From Deltaproteobacteria bacterium (GTDB taxonomy: Bacteria; Desulfobacterota; Binatia; Binatales; Binataceae): a stretch of 64,000 bases of DNA. Made by a program: the position numbers and the translations under genes. Below are positions 25,430 through 34,422 of the stretch, piece after piece (within the stretch, counting starts at the first letter, position 1; the number at the start of each line of letters is the position of its first letter). The stretch is taken from contig JAJXZF010000023.1 in NCBI GenBank assembly GCA_021780225.1, positions 16,681-80,680 on the forward strand, in the 5' to 3' direction. Under the pieces are notes generated by a model, which worked only from the letters and a program-made list of their open reading frames with translations, did not search any database and was not told the DNA's origin.

Positions 25430-26965
25430 ATGCGCACGACCGCCGAAATGCGCGGCTTTATCCGCGAAGCGTGCGCGATGCTCGCGCGGCAGCGCGATCT
25501 TGCCGGCTTTGAAGTTTACGCTTCGTCGAGCGAACATCGCGTCGCCCGCATCAATTACACTTCGGATATTCCGGCGCGCGGCGTCGAGGAGTTCAAATCG
25601 CTCGACGCCGACGGCTTTGCCATCCGCATCGCGATGGCGCGCGATCCTCGCGAAACGGGCAACTCAGCCATCGCCGGCGATTTGACGATCGACGCGGCGC
25701 GCGACGCGCTCGAACGTGCGCGCCGCTCGGTCATCGTCGATCCTCATTTTCCGGGACTGCCGCGGGGTCCAAAGCGGCTGCGGACGATTTCGGCAAGCGC
25801 CGAAAAAGCGCCGTTGATGGGCGCGAAAGACGAACTGCTCGCCGCCGCCGCGTGGCGAATCGTTGGCGGCGCGCTCGCCGCGTACCGCGCCAAAATGAAG
25901 CTCGCGATGCCGCAGCCGGGGCTGGTGATCGGCGGCGATCTCTCCCTGATTCGCGATCGAATCGCGATCGGCGGCTCAAATTTCGACGATATCCGCACCG
26001 ACGAGAGCGCGCGCTTCGCTTCGTCGGTGACGGCGCTGGTCGAAGCGATCGAAGCCAAGGGAACCGCGACCGCGATGGGCGTTTCGGCTGAGGAGTTGAC
26101 CGGCGCGGGCGCGCGCCTTGGGCGCGAAGCGATTATTCGCGCGCTGGCGTTGCGCCACGGCGAGCGTCCGCGGCCGGGGACGTATCGGGTCGTGATGGGG
26201 CCGCAGCCGATCGCGGAAATTCTCAACTACATGGTCGTGCCGTCGCTGACGGCAGGCGCTTTTCAGGCCGCGAATTCGGCCTATCAAGGCCGGTTCGGAG
26301 AGCTTGTGATGGATGAGCGAATAAGCCTGGCCGACGATCCCGGCGCGCGCGCCGGCTCGGTCCGCCGGAGAATCACCTGCGAAGGACTGCCCGCGGAGCG
26401 GACAGAGATGGTCCGCAACGGCAGACTGTGCGGTTTGCTCGCGAATACCTACGATGCGCACCGTTTGCTCACCGACGAGCATCGTGCGGAGAAACTCGGC
26501 GGAAGCGCGCCGGCGGAATTGGCGTTTCCGCCGCACAACGCATACCGGATGGGAGAAAGCTCGGCGCGCCGCTTCGACGGCCATCCGGGCGCGACCGCGA
26601 CCAACCTGTTGATGACGGCCCGCGCCGGCGTCAGCGAGGCGGAACTCATACGCGCCGTGGGCGACGGAATCTACATCGGCCGCGTCTGGTACACCTATCC
26701 CATCAACGGACAGCGCGCGGGCGATTTCACCTGCACCGTCAGCGGCGATTCATACGTGATTCGCGGCGGACGGCTGGCCGCGCCGCTCGCGCCCAATCAT
26801 TTCAGAATCAACGCGAATATTTCCGAAATATTTTCCAAACCAATCGCGATCGCGCGGCGCGCCCGGCATGCGATGGTTTGGGGATCGCCGGAAGCTTATA
26901 TCGTTCCGCCGCTGGCGATCGAGAAACTGATTTTGTCGGCTATCGGCGCGGCCGAATCCGATTGA
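25430..26965 (+). CDS. tldE: TldE/PmbA-type protease subunit
   Basis: A 511-residue partner of TldD, homologous to it but without HExxxH, as expected for TldE. Recognisable parts are the N-terminal GFEVYASSSEH fold, the central GTATAMGVSAEELTGAG-like region and the C-terminal GQRAGDFTCTVSGDSYVIR block typical of PmbA/TldE. In the E. coli complex TldD carries the metal and TldE is the non-catalytic half. It begins 7 nt after tldD and ends the operon; the next gene is on the opposite strand. Confidence 0.9.
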   Translation: MRTTAEMRGFIREACAMLARQRDLAGFEVYASSSEHRVARINYTSDIPARGVEEFKSLDADGFAIRIAMARDPRETGNSAIAGDLTIDAARDALERARRSVIVDPHFPGLPRGPKRLRTISASAEKAPLMGAKDELLAAAAWRIVGGALAAYRAKMKLAMPQPGLVIGGDLSLIRDRIAIGGSNFDDIRTDESARFASSVTALVEAIEAKGTATAMGVSAEELTGAGARLGREAIIRALALRHGERPRPGTYRVVMGPQPIAEILNYMVVPSLTAGAFQAANSAYQGRFGELVMDERISLADDPGARAGSVRRRITCEGLPAERTEMVRNGRLCGLLANTYDAHRLLTDEHRAEKLGGSAPAELAFPPHNAYRMGESSARRFDGHPGATATNLLMTARAGVSEAELIRAVGDGIYIGRVWYTYPINGQRAGDFTCTVSGDSYVIRGGRLAAPLAPNHFRINANISEIFSKPIAIARRARHAMVWGSPEAYIVPPLAIEKLILSAIGAAESD

Positions 26966-26974
26966 CCAATTGCG

Positions 26975-27469
26975 TCATCGCACGCGCCGCCCATCGCGAT
27001 AAACTTCCCGCCTGCTCGTGATTCCGAGCGGATCCCATCGCGTCCACGCGCCGTCGCGCCGGCCGTTGCGATAATTCCCTTCGATCGATTTGACGCCGTT
27101 GGCGTACCAGCTCGTATGCGGCCCATCGCGCACGCCGTTCACGTAGCGATCGATTGACGCGCGCCGGCCGTTCTCGTACCACAAAGTCCATTCGCCCACC
27201 TGCACGCCGTCGTGATAGTAGCCTTCGATCATCCGATCGCCGCCCTCGCCATAGACGACGAAGACGCCGTCTTTGACCGGCTTCCCATTTACTGTCTTCT
27301 GGCACCATTGTTCTTCGCCGCGCGGCGGCGGCGCGCCCATCATGACCGCTCCCGCAGGACAGGCCGGCAGCGCGCCGCTGGCCGTGCGACGACAACTCGC
27401 GAGCGCGGCGCAGGCGACGACAGCGGCGGCGAAAGCCAAACGCCGCGCCAATTCCAGCGTGCGGCGCAT
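26975..27469 (-). CDS. lipoprotein with MORN-like (YwqK-type) repeats
   Basis: About 164 residues. The N-terminus is a lipoprotein signal ending in the lipobox ALASC (Cys near residue 27). The mature part carries at least three MORN-2-like repeats: GDRMIEGYYHDGVQVGEW, GRRASIDRYVNGVRDGPH and GVKSIEGNYRNGRRDGAW. Such repeats build a flat beta structure used in envelope or binding roles; database names such as YwqK antitoxin for this family do not establish toxin-antitoxin function. A longer in-frame start at 27523 exists, but ATG 27469 gives a proper signal peptide. It is convergent with tldE. Partner unknown. Confidence 0.8.
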   Translation of the reverse strand: MRRTLELARRLAFAAAVVACAALASCRRTASGALPACPAGAVMMGAPPPRGEEQWCQKTVNGKPVKDGVFVVYGEGGDRMIEGYYHDGVQVGEWTLWYENGRRASIDRYVNGVRDGPHTSWYANGVKSIEGNYRNGRRDGAWTRWDPLGITSRREVYRDGRRVR

Positions 27470-27631
27470 CGATCGCGTCCGCCGCGCTTCGGAAATGAAT
27501 AACGAGTTTCGGGAGCCGGACAATTAAGCCGTGGAAGTCAACGGGCGGACGGCCTTGATCAAGCCGCCCGCCCGCTTCGAATCATAATTGCGGAACGCGA
27601 TATTTCGCCTCGCGCCCCGCGCTCATCCGCC

Positions 27632-29323
27632 TCAGTTCGACCCGGTCGAGCCGAGCAGGTTGCCGCCGAGCGTCGGATGGCCGACGGTCTTGTCGCCGAT
27701 AATGTTGACCATCGCCGGCTTGCCGGAATTGAACGCGCGCTCGAGCGCAGGAACAATCTGATCCGGCTCGGTCACGTACTCGCCGTGGCAGCCCATCTCG
27801 GCGAACGACTTGTCGTACCGGATATCCTGCAGCATGTTGAACGGATCGGTGCGATCCTTCAGCATCGGCATCGACTCGAAGCTCGGTCCCCACGAGCTGT
27901 TGTTGTACAGCACGCACACGATCGGCAAGTTGTAGCGGGCGGCGGTTTCCATGTCGAAACCACCGATGCCCAATCCGCCGTCGCCCATGACCAGCGCCAC
28001 TTGTTTGCCCGGCCGCGCGAGCTGCACGCCGATTCCCATGCCGAATCCGTGACCGACCGGCGCCAGCGGACCGGCGTCGATAATTTGCCCGGGAAATCGC
28101 GACGTGAAACCTTGGCTCATCCATCCCGACAACGTGAAACTGTCGATAACGACTGTGCAATTCTTGTCGAGCACGGTTACCAGGTCCTTCGTCAACCGCG
28201 CCGGATGAACCGGCTTGTTGCCGTGGACCTTCTTTTCGTTCTCGACCACCTGCCGCTCGAAATTCGCACGAACTTCGCTCAGTTCCTTCAGCCAGCTCGA
28301 CGACCGGTTCTTGGAGAAATCGAGCTTCAGCTCCTTGATCCGGTTGATCATCTGGCGCAGCACCACCTTGGGATCGCCCACCATCGGAATCTCGGCCGGC
28401 ACCTGCCATCCGATTCGCGAAGGCGTCGGATCGCACTGGATATACTTGGCCTTGTCGTTCCATGTCGGCGGACGGCCGAAATGCTCGCCGCTCCAGAAGC
28501 GGAAGCCCAGCGTCAATACGACGTCGGCGCGGCCGGTGAACGGCTTCTTGAACGCGCCGCGAATCGCCAGCGGATGCTCTTCCGATACCGAGCCCTGGCC
28601 CGCCCGCCGCGCATAGACCGGAATTGAAGTCAACTCGGCGAATTCTTTCAGCTCGGGCGCCGCCTGCGACCAGAACAGGCCGTCGCCGCCGGCGATCAGC
28701 GGACGCTCCGCCGCGTGCAGCAACTCCAGCGCCCGATCGATCTTCGCCGGATCGCCCGCCGAACGGATATCGTCGGGCGTGAAACGCTGGCCGCCCGCCC
28801 GCTGCCGGTTGTCTTCGTCCTTGAAATACAAAATGTTTTGCGGAATCTCGATCAGCGATACGCCCTGCGGCGGCGTCAGCGCTTCGCGGAACGCCAGCCG
28901 CATGTCGAACTCGATCGTGCTGAAGTCCGTCACGCGCTTGGTGTACTTCGCAAAGCTCCGCACCACGTCGGAGCCGTAAGCTTCCTGAAACGACCCCTGA
29001 TGGTCTTCCGTATTCGGATGCTGTCCGGAGATGCACACCACCGCGCTGTTGGTCATCGCCGCAAGGCACAACCCGGTAATCGCGTTGGTCAGTCCGCAAC
29101 CCGCCGTGACCATGCATACGCCCGCCTCGCCGGTCATCCGCGCGTAACCGTCCGCCGCGTATGCCGTCGCCTGCTCATGGCGCATGTGAATCAATTTGAT
29201 GTCGTGATTGCGCAGCTCCGCGAGGATCGGGAATAGATGCCCGCCGTTGATCGCGAAACAATATCGCGCGCGATTTTCCTGGATGATGCGTGCGACCAAT
29301 TCGCCGCCGCCCACTTTTGCCAT
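27632..29323 (-). CDS. ThDP-dependent enzyme of the acetolactate synthase / oxalyl-CoA decarboxylase superfamily
   Basis: A 563-residue enzyme with three domains in the usual order. The PYR domain has the catalytic Glu in MRHEQATAYAADGYAR (near residue 50), the central Rossmann-like domain spans ~200-330, and the PP domain has the ThDP/Mg motif VMGDGGLGIGGFDMETA ending NLPIVCVLYNN. GDG...NN is intact. An AAGGAGG site sits 8 nt before the ATG. The reaction is decarboxylation or ligation of a 2-oxo acid or oxalyl-type substrate; which is unclear, and no small regulatory subunit (ilvN) is adjacent, arguing against biosynthetic acetolactate synthase. It is divergent from the barrel-protein gene. 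Confidence 0.85.
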   Translation of the reverse strand: MAKVGGGELVARIIQENRARYCFAINGGHLFPILAELRNHDIKLIHMRHEQATAYAADGYARMTGEAGVCMVTAGCGLTNAITGLCLAAMTNSAVVCISGQHPNTEDHQGSFQEAYGSDVVRSFAKYTKRVTDFSTIEFDMRLAFREALTPPQGVSLIEIPQNILYFKDEDNRQRAGGQRFTPDDIRSAGDPAKIDRALELLHAAERPLIAGGDGLFWSQAAPELKEFAELTSIPVYARRAGQGSVSEEHPLAIRGAFKKPFTGRADVVLTLGFRFWSGEHFGRPPTWNDKAKYIQCDPTPSRIGWQVPAEIPMVGDPKVVLRQMINRIKELKLDFSKNRSSSWLKELSEVRANFERQVVENEKKVHGNKPVHPARLTKDLVTVLDKNCTVVIDSFTLSGWMSQGFTSRFPGQIIDAGPLAPVGHGFGMGIGVQLARPGKQVALVMGDGGLGIGGFDMETAARYNLPIVCVLYNNSSWGPSFESMPMLKDRTDPFNMLQDIRYDKSFAEMGCHGEYVTEPDQIVPALERAFNSGKPAMVNIIGDKTVGHPTLGGNLLGSTGSN

Positions 29324-29676
29324 CAGCAGTTCCTCCTTGGCGTTCAGACGAACCCCGCGCCGGCTTCGGCGGCGGCGATTCTGCCTCTCGCGCCGCCCCG
29401 GCTGTGTCGATTACCGCAGGCGTTGCGATTCGCTTTCGGCTGAATCCTTGCACATTTCCGCCATCGCCGAAAAGCGGCGCGGCGCCCCGCCGCGATCGCG
29501 TCCGCGACTCGCGCGCCACGGCATTCTCACGTAAGCTCCTTAACGACAAAAGATGCCAAATCGCCGATCTGGTTTTTTTTCTCCGAAGCGTTGATCGCAC
29601 GCCGAATCCTTGTAACTCTCTCTGCTTCGTAAGGATGCGCGCCGCGCGTTCCTTCGGATTACGCCGCGAGCACAGG
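29324..29676. other. 353-nt divergent intergenic region
   Basis: It separates the ThDP enzyme gene (minus) from the outer-membrane barrel gene (plus) and must hold both promoters. I see a T8 run at ~29571-29578 without a matching stem, and no convincing -35/-10 pair or repeat. An alternative barrel-gene start at 29635 would shorten it. Confidence 0.4.
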
Positions 29677-31104
29677 ATGCCACGAATCGCCACGTTAACG
29701 AGCCGCTCCGCCAAGTTCCGCCCGTGGTTCGCCCGATTGACGGCCCTTTGCCTGGGACTGCTGCTGCTTGCCGACGCCGCGATCGTATTCGCGGACGCCG
29801 CCGCTCCGCCCGCGACAGCGCCCACGCCCGCAAGCGCCCCGACCGCCGCGGCTCCGCGGCAGGCCGCCGCGCCCGCATCCAAGCCCCCCGCGGCGCCGGC
29901 GAATCCCGGACCGTTCAAGCTCTTCGACCTGCAGACCTGGCCGAAAACGCTCAACCCGCACGATTGGCCGTTCACGCTGTTTCCGGTGCCCGAAGTCGCG
30001 ACCGACCCCAACTCCGGCGTGACCTACGGGATGCTCTTCGCGTTTCTCTTCAAAGACAAACACGACAACATCGACTACATCCTTGCGCCCGACATCAACA
30101 ACAACACCGTCCTCGGCCCCGGCGGCAATTTCCGCCTGTTCGGCTATCCCTCCGAGGACACGCAATGGTACGTGCAGACCGGCGCCTCGCAGCACATCGC
30201 GCGCGACGTCGACCTGAGCTACCAGACCGGCCGCACGCTCCAGAAATGGTGGTCGCTCAATGTCCGGTTCCTCTACGAGCAGGACCCGACCAATCGCTTC
30301 TTTGGCCTCGGCAACCAGACCGCCGAGCGCAATCAGACCAACTACACCGACGAGCAGGTCTTTCTGCAGGTGCTCTTGGGATGGAACATCACGCGCCATC
30401 TGCAACTCGGATTTTTCACCCGGCCGCAATACATGCGCATCAAGCAGGGCGCCTTCACGACGCTCCCGTCGATCTTCGAGCTCTTTCCCAAGGTCAAAGG
30501 CATCAACGGCGGCAGCGAATTCTACAATGAGGCGCGACTGACCTACGACACGCGCGATTCTGTCGATATCCCCCGCAAAGGCACGCTCGCCGTGCTCTTC
30601 AACGGCGTCGCCGACCGCGCCCTGCTCAGCACCTCGTCTTTCGATCGCTTCGGCGGCGACCTGCACGAATATATCCCGATCAGCAAGCGCTTCACCTTCG
30701 CCGGCCACGTTTACCTGCAATATACTCCCGCCGGCCAGGAGACTCCGTTCTGGGCGATGCCGCGTCTGGGCGGCGAGGAAAGCCTGCTTTACGATCAGGA
30801 AACCCTGCGCGGCTACGGCGTCGGCCGCTTTACCGACAACAATATCGCGAACGCCAATTTCGAGCTGCGCAGCCGCATCCTCGAAGCCACCGTCCTCGGC
30901 AACCACGGCATTCTCGAACTCGCGCCGTTCTTCGACACCGGCCGCGTATGGAACGGGATGTCCACCAGTCCGTTCGAAGACCTCCATTCCGTAGCCGGGA
31001 TGGGCTTTCGGGCGATCGCCGAGCCCTTCGTCGTCGGCTATCTCGATATCGGCTACGGCGGCGAGGGCAGCGCGATCTTCGCCGGCCTCAACTATCCGTT
31101 CTAA
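29677..31104 (+). CDS. BamA/TamA-like outer-membrane beta-barrel protein
   Basis: About 475 residues. An Arg-rich start and hydrophobic signal (LTALCLGLLLLADAAIVFADA) are followed by an Ala/Pro linker (~40-75) and a barrel of alternating strands. The bacterial surface antigen (D15) features are in the C-terminal part: NEARLTYDTRDSVDIPRKG, GGEESLLYDQETLRGYGVGRF (the conserved RGY of strand motif VRGY/F) and the closing FAGLNYPF. No POTRA repeats are visible; residues ~80-110 are too short. It is thus a POTRA-less Omp85-like barrel, probably a porin-like or lipid/protein insertion factor. ATG 29677 is preferred for its signal peptide; 29635 also fits. Confidence 0.82.
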   Translation: MPRIATLTSRSAKFRPWFARLTALCLGLLLLADAAIVFADAAAPPATAPTPASAPTAAAPRQAAAPASKPPAAPANPGPFKLFDLQTWPKTLNPHDWPFTLFPVPEVATDPNSGVTYGMLFAFLFKDKHDNIDYILAPDINNNTVLGPGGNFRLFGYPSEDTQWYVQTGASQHIARDVDLSYQTGRTLQKWWSLNVRFLYEQDPTNRFFGLGNQTAERNQTNYTDEQVFLQVLLGWNITRHLQLGFFTRPQYMRIKQGAFTTLPSIFELFPKVKGINGGSEFYNEARLTYDTRDSVDIPRKGTLAVLFNGVADRALLSTSSFDRFGGDLHEYIPISKRFTFAGHVYLQYTPAGQETPFWAMPRLGGEESLLYDQETLRGYGVGRFTDNNIANANFELRSRILEATVLGNHGILELAPFFDTGRVWNGMSTSPFEDLHSVAGMGFRAIAEPFVVGYLDIGYGGEGSAIFAGLNYPF

Positions 31105-31143
31105 ACCCGGCTCGCGCTTTCCGCGCCGCGCCGTTTCGAATGA

Positions 31144-31479
31144 TCAGCCTTTGCGGAATCGCGAGGGGTAGTCGTCGGGAAAATCCGTATCCGGATGGAG
31201 CCGGCGGGCGCGTGCGATCAACGCGCTCTCATCTTCAGGAATGTTCGGATCGGGGATGCAGCAATCGACCGGGCACGCCGCCGCGCATTCTTCATGCGCG
31301 AAAAAGCCGACGCACTCGGTGCATTTATCCGGAGCGATATAGTAAACGTCCGGCGCCAGCGCGGCATTCGACACGCCGTCCAGTTCCCACGGCGCGCCGC
31401 CTTCGTAAATCGCATTATTCGGACAGCGCCGCGCGCACGCGCCGCAGTTGATACATTCTTCGGTTATCAGCGTCGCCAT
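31144..31479 (-). CDS. 2[4Fe-4S] ferredoxin, YfhL-like
   Basis: A 111-residue ferredoxin. Cluster motif one is CINCGACARRCP at residues ~9-20; motif two is CTECVGFFAHEECAAACP, with the 8-residue insertion between the second and third Cys that marks the YfhL/Alvin family of low-potential ferredoxins. A C-terminal helical extension (DESALIARARRLHP) follows. It lies 21 nt after the Mrp gene, so the two are probably cotranscribed; both belong to Fe-S biology. Electron-transfer partner unknown. Confidence 0.93.
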   Translation of the reverse strand: MATLITEECINCGACARRCPNNAIYEGGAPWELDGVSNAALAPDVYYIAPDKCTECVGFFAHEECAAACPVDCCIPDPNIPEDESALIARARRLHPDTDFPDDYPSRFRKG

Positions 31480-31500
31480 CGATTAGCCGCAATTCTCCGC

Positions 31501-32643
31501 TCAGTCCGCCGGCATCGCCGCCGCCACCCGCCGCGCCAGTTCAAGGAATATCGCGCTCGCCGGATGCTCCGGTTTTGCGATCGTGAGCGGCGCGCCCGCG
31601 TCGCCCGCCGCCCGCAACTCCTCGAAAACGGGCGCCCGCGCGATAACTTCGGTTCCCTCCGCCGCCGCCAGCTTCTCGCCGCCGCCCGCACCGAAAATTT
31701 CGTCCAGCTCGCCGCAATCGGGACAGACGTAGCCGCTCATGTTCTCGACCACGCCGATCAGCGGACAATGCACCTGCCGGAACATCCGCGCCGCCCTGAG
31801 CGCATCCGCGACCGCAACGTCCTGGGGAGTCGTCACGATCACGGCGCCGTCGAGCGCGACCTCCTGCGCCAGCGTCAACTGCGCGTCGCCCGTTCCCGGC
31901 GGCAAATCGACCACGAGAAAATCCAGCGTGCCCCAGAGCGTGTCCTGCAGGAATTGCCGCACCGCGCCCATGACCATCGGCCCGCGCCAGATCACCGGCG
32001 CTTTGTCGTCGATAAAAAACCCGATCGAAATCAGCTTCACGCCGTGCCGCTCGACCGGATAAAAATGCTTGCCGCCCGCCGAGCGCGGCCGCTCCTCGCC
32101 CGTGCCGAACATCATCGGCGCCGACGGCCCGTAGATATCCGCATCGAGCAGGCCGGTCTTGTAGCCGAGCCGCGCCAGCGCGACCGCCAGGTTCGCCGCC
32201 ACGGTCGATTTGCCGACGCCGCCCTTGCCGCTCGCCACCGCGACGATATGCCGAATCCCGTCGAGCCGCTTGCGTCCGGTCTTCTCGCCCAACTCCGGCT
32301 CCACCTGCCGGACCCGGAACTCCACCTTGCCCGCGCCGCGATCGTGCGCGAGCGCCTGATGGATCCGGCCGCCGATATCGCGCAGAAGCTCCTCGCGATC
32401 GCTCGGATTCCGCAGCGTGATCGTCCAGCCTCCGTCCGCCGCCGGGGCCACTTCCTCGACGATTCCGAGCGACACGATATCGGCCGTATAGCCGGGATAA
32501 TTCACCTGGCCGAGCGCGGCCAGCACTTCTTCCTGCGTGAGCTTTTTCGCCACTGCGAGAATTATTTCAGATGCGGCTTGCGGGCGAAAGCCGACCGCCC
32601 GGTCAGCCCCCGCGCTTCCGCCTGTCTTTACGGTCTTTTCCAT
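31501..32643 (-). CDS. mrp: Mrp/ApbC/NBP35-type Fe-S cluster carrier ATPase
   Basis: A 380-residue protein. An N-terminal MIP18/DUF59 domain (LTQEEVLAALGQVNYPGY ...) spans residues ~35-115. A ParA/MinD-like ATPase follows with the deviant Walker A ASGKGGVGKST near 142-152 and LLDADIYGPS. The CxxC that bridges a [4Fe-4S] cluster at the dimer interface is in GYVCPDCGEL near residue 303. Mrp/ApbC delivers clusters to apoproteins. The Lys/Pro-poor N-terminal ~30 residues look like a loose extension. It is followed by a ferredoxin gene. Confidence 0.93.
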   Translation of the reverse strand: MEKTVKTGGSAGADRAVGFRPQAASEIILAVAKKLTQEEVLAALGQVNYPGYTADIVSLGIVEEVAPAADGGWTITLRNPSDREELLRDIGGRIHQALAHDRGAGKVEFRVRQVEPELGEKTGRKRLDGIRHIVAVASGKGGVGKSTVAANLAVALARLGYKTGLLDADIYGPSAPMMFGTGEERPRSAGGKHFYPVERHGVKLISIGFFIDDKAPVIWRGPMVMGAVRQFLQDTLWGTLDFLVVDLPPGTGDAQLTLAQEVALDGAVIVTTPQDVAVADALRAARMFRQVHCPLIGVVENMSGYVCPDCGELDEIFGAGGGEKLAAAEGTEVIARAPVFEELRAAGDAGAPLTIAKPEHPASAIFLELARRVAAAMPAD

Positions 32644-32855
32644 CGCCTTAGGGTATTCTCTTTTCTGTCATTCTGTGGCGTTTCCCGGTCGTGACCTTGG
32701 GTGTTTTCTTGGTCATCACTCTCGGACGGTTTCTCGGTCGTAATTCTCGGACGGTTTTTTATTTTGTCACCTTCGGGCGCTCTTTTTTGTCACCCTCGGG
32801 CTTGACCCGAGGGTCCACCCGCCGTCTGCGATACGTTCCCGCACGCCGCAGCGCG
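32644..32855. repeat. decayed half-unit tandem repeats ending in a REP-like hairpin
   Basis: Two adjacent 25-nt units at 32707-32731 and 32732-32756 share 21 of 25 bases, each containing GGTC-N8-CTCGGACGG. They are followed by GTCACCTTCGGGCGC (from 32766) and by a complete palindrome at 32789-32818. The units resemble one arm of the REP-like element repeated with decay. The region upstream of the Mrp start contains no gene. Confidence 0.6.
32789..32818 (+). repeat. REP-like palindrome, copy 1
   Basis: Stem CCCTCGGG (32793-32800), loop CTTGA, stem CCCGAGGG (32806-32813), flanked by GTCA and TCCAC. The flanks and loop match copies 2 and 4 in inverted orientation, while the outer stem bases differ with compensatory changes. 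Confidence 0.75.
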
Positions 32856-33878
32856 CTATCGCACCAGCGGCGCGAGACGCTGCGCGATCACCTCTTCCGC
32901 TTCGGCGACAATCCGCCGCACGATTTCGCCCGCCAGCAAAATCTCCCGCACCAAGCTCACCGAATTGCCCGCATAGAACGCCAACCCCTCAACGTCGCCT
33001 TCGGTATATTCCGCCGGCGGCAACACCGAGTAGCGCACCAGCGGCGCCGCGCTTCCGTCGCGCCGCCTGATCTGCCCGGCCGGCGCGCCCTCGCCCGGCC
33101 GCGAACCGCTGGCCGGCCGTCCTGCCCGCTCCCATTCCTCGACGACCGGAGTTCTCAGCACGCGATGGGCCGCATCGGGCCAGCCGATATCGTAGAGCGT
33201 GGTATGAATCGTGTCGCCGGCGTGTCCGCGCACCAATCGTTCCTTGTAAAGCGGATGCGCCGCCGACTCGATCGAGGCGACGAAGCGGGTGCCGATCGCC
33301 GCTCCGTCCGCGCCCAGCGCGAGCACGGCGGCCAATCCGCGTCCGTCGGCGATTCCGCCCGCCGCGGCCATCGGCAGGTCGCCGATCGCGTCGCGCACTT
33401 CGGGAATCAGGGCCAGCGTGGTCACTATTCCGCGCACGTGGCCGCCCGCATCCAGTCCCTGCGCGATAATCGCGTCCACACCGGCCTTGGCGGCGGCGCG
33501 CGCCTCCTCAGCGCTGCCGCATTGCCATAGCACCTTGGTTCCGGCGTCCTTGAACCGCCGGATCGCGTCGCGGAAGTCGTCAGGCTCGCCCCAGAAAAAG
33601 GTGGCTGCGGCGGGCCGCTCCTCGATTACCGCGTCGATCAATCCGGGTTCGAGAAATGGGATCAGCAGGTTCACGCCGAACGGGCGCGAGGTCAGATCGC
33701 CGGCCGCGCGGATTTCGGCGCACGCCGCGGCGGGATTCATCGCGGCCAGCCCGATCGTGCCCATCGCGCCGGCGTCCGAGACGGCGGCGGCCAGCCGCGC
33801 CATCGCCACCACCCCCATCCCCGCCGAAATGATCGGCTGTTCAATCCCGAGCAATTCCGTAATGCGCGTTTTCAGCAT
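32856..33878 (-). CDS. nitronate monooxygenase-like FMN enzyme (2-nitropropane dioxygenase family)
   Basis: A 340-residue TIM-barrel flavoprotein. N-terminal EQPIISAGMGVVAMARLAAAV, central VDAIIAQGLDAGGHVRG and GADGAAIGTRFVASIES are the family's FMN-phosphate and catalytic-loop blocks; the His of GGHVRG is at the usual catalytic position. Members oxidise nitronates or act as FMN reductases or enoyl reductases, and in acyl-CoA-rich genomes they are often of unknown substrate. The gene is alone, bounded by repeat-rich regions on both sides. A second, shorter family member occurs at 56215. Confidence 0.88.
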   Translation of the reverse strand: MLKTRITELLGIEQPIISAGMGVVAMARLAAAVSDAGAMGTIGLAAMNPAAACAEIRAAGDLTSRPFGVNLLIPFLEPGLIDAVIEERPAAATFFWGEPDDFRDAIRRFKDAGTKVLWQCGSAEEARAAAKAGVDAIIAQGLDAGGHVRGIVTTLALIPEVRDAIGDLPMAAAGGIADGRGLAAVLALGADGAAIGTRFVASIESAAHPLYKERLVRGHAGDTIHTTLYDIGWPDAAHRVLRTPVVEEWERAGRPASGSRPGEGAPAGQIRRRDGSAAPLVRYSVLPPAEYTEGDVEGLAFYAGNSVSLVREILLAGEIVRRIVAEAEEVIAQRLAPLVR

Positions 33879-34006
33879 CGTCGCAACCTCATTGAGACTC
33901 TATGGATTGTTGACTTTCGGGATGCTCGAAGCGCGATTCAAGCGTGCTATGAAATTTGTTCGCTATAAGCACCATGCGGAATTGCGCTCGCCGATAGCAA
34001 TAACCC

Positions 34007-34095
34007 GTCATTCTGAGCGGAGGTTGCCGGAGCGAGGAATCTCGCGCCACGGGCGCGCTGACGCTCGGGATTCTTCGGCTGCGCCTCAGAATGAC
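34007..34095. repeat. 89-nt inverted element with GTCATTCTGAG arms
   Basis: GTCATTCTGAG at 34007-34017 is the exact reverse complement of CTCAGAATGAC at 34085-34095. Each half continues into a GAGGAATCTCG or GGGATTCTTCGG segment. This CATTCTGAG...GAATC unit is a short dispersed repeat also present at 34531-34640 and 39494-39573. Confidence 0.7.
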
Positions 34096-34364
34096 AGAAG
34101 GAATGCTCAGGCCGGCCAAGATAAAGACGTCCAGACCGGCCATGGAAGATTGCTCGAAATGACGAAGGATAGCCTCGATTGCCCGTCCGAGCGCTCAGAG
34201 CGCATCGTGGAGCGCTCGCGGCGGCGCGAGAGATCGAACATGAGGACCCAAAAAAAACGCTCGAGACCCCGAAAAGTGAAGTCCCGAGCGGCCTAAAAAC
34301 GATCCGCGGCCCAACGCGCTAGGAAAGCTCTGCACAAGTTGAGCTTGGCCCGAATTTCTCGGAC

Positions 34365-34394
34365 GTGGATCACCGGGTCAAGCCCGGTGATGAC
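34365..34394 (-). repeat. REP-like palindrome, copy 2
   Basis: Stem TCACCGGG (34370-34377), loop TCAAG, stem CCCGGTGA (34383-34390), flanked by GTGGA and TGAC. It is in inverted orientation relative to copy 1, with the same flanks and loop but different paired stem bases. Confidence 0.75.
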
Positions 34395-34422
34395 GAAGCA
34401 ACAGAAGACCGGAGGGTTGATC

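Noticed and set aside
26975..27523. Toxin-antitoxin function for the YwqK/MORN-type protein
   Set aside because: It is a lipoprotein with no adjacent toxin gene; the antitoxin label on this family does not establish function here.
27632..29323. Biosynthetic acetolactate synthase (ilvB)
   Set aside because: No regulatory subunit or other branched-chain genes are adjacent, and ThDP enzymes of this superfamily have many other activities.
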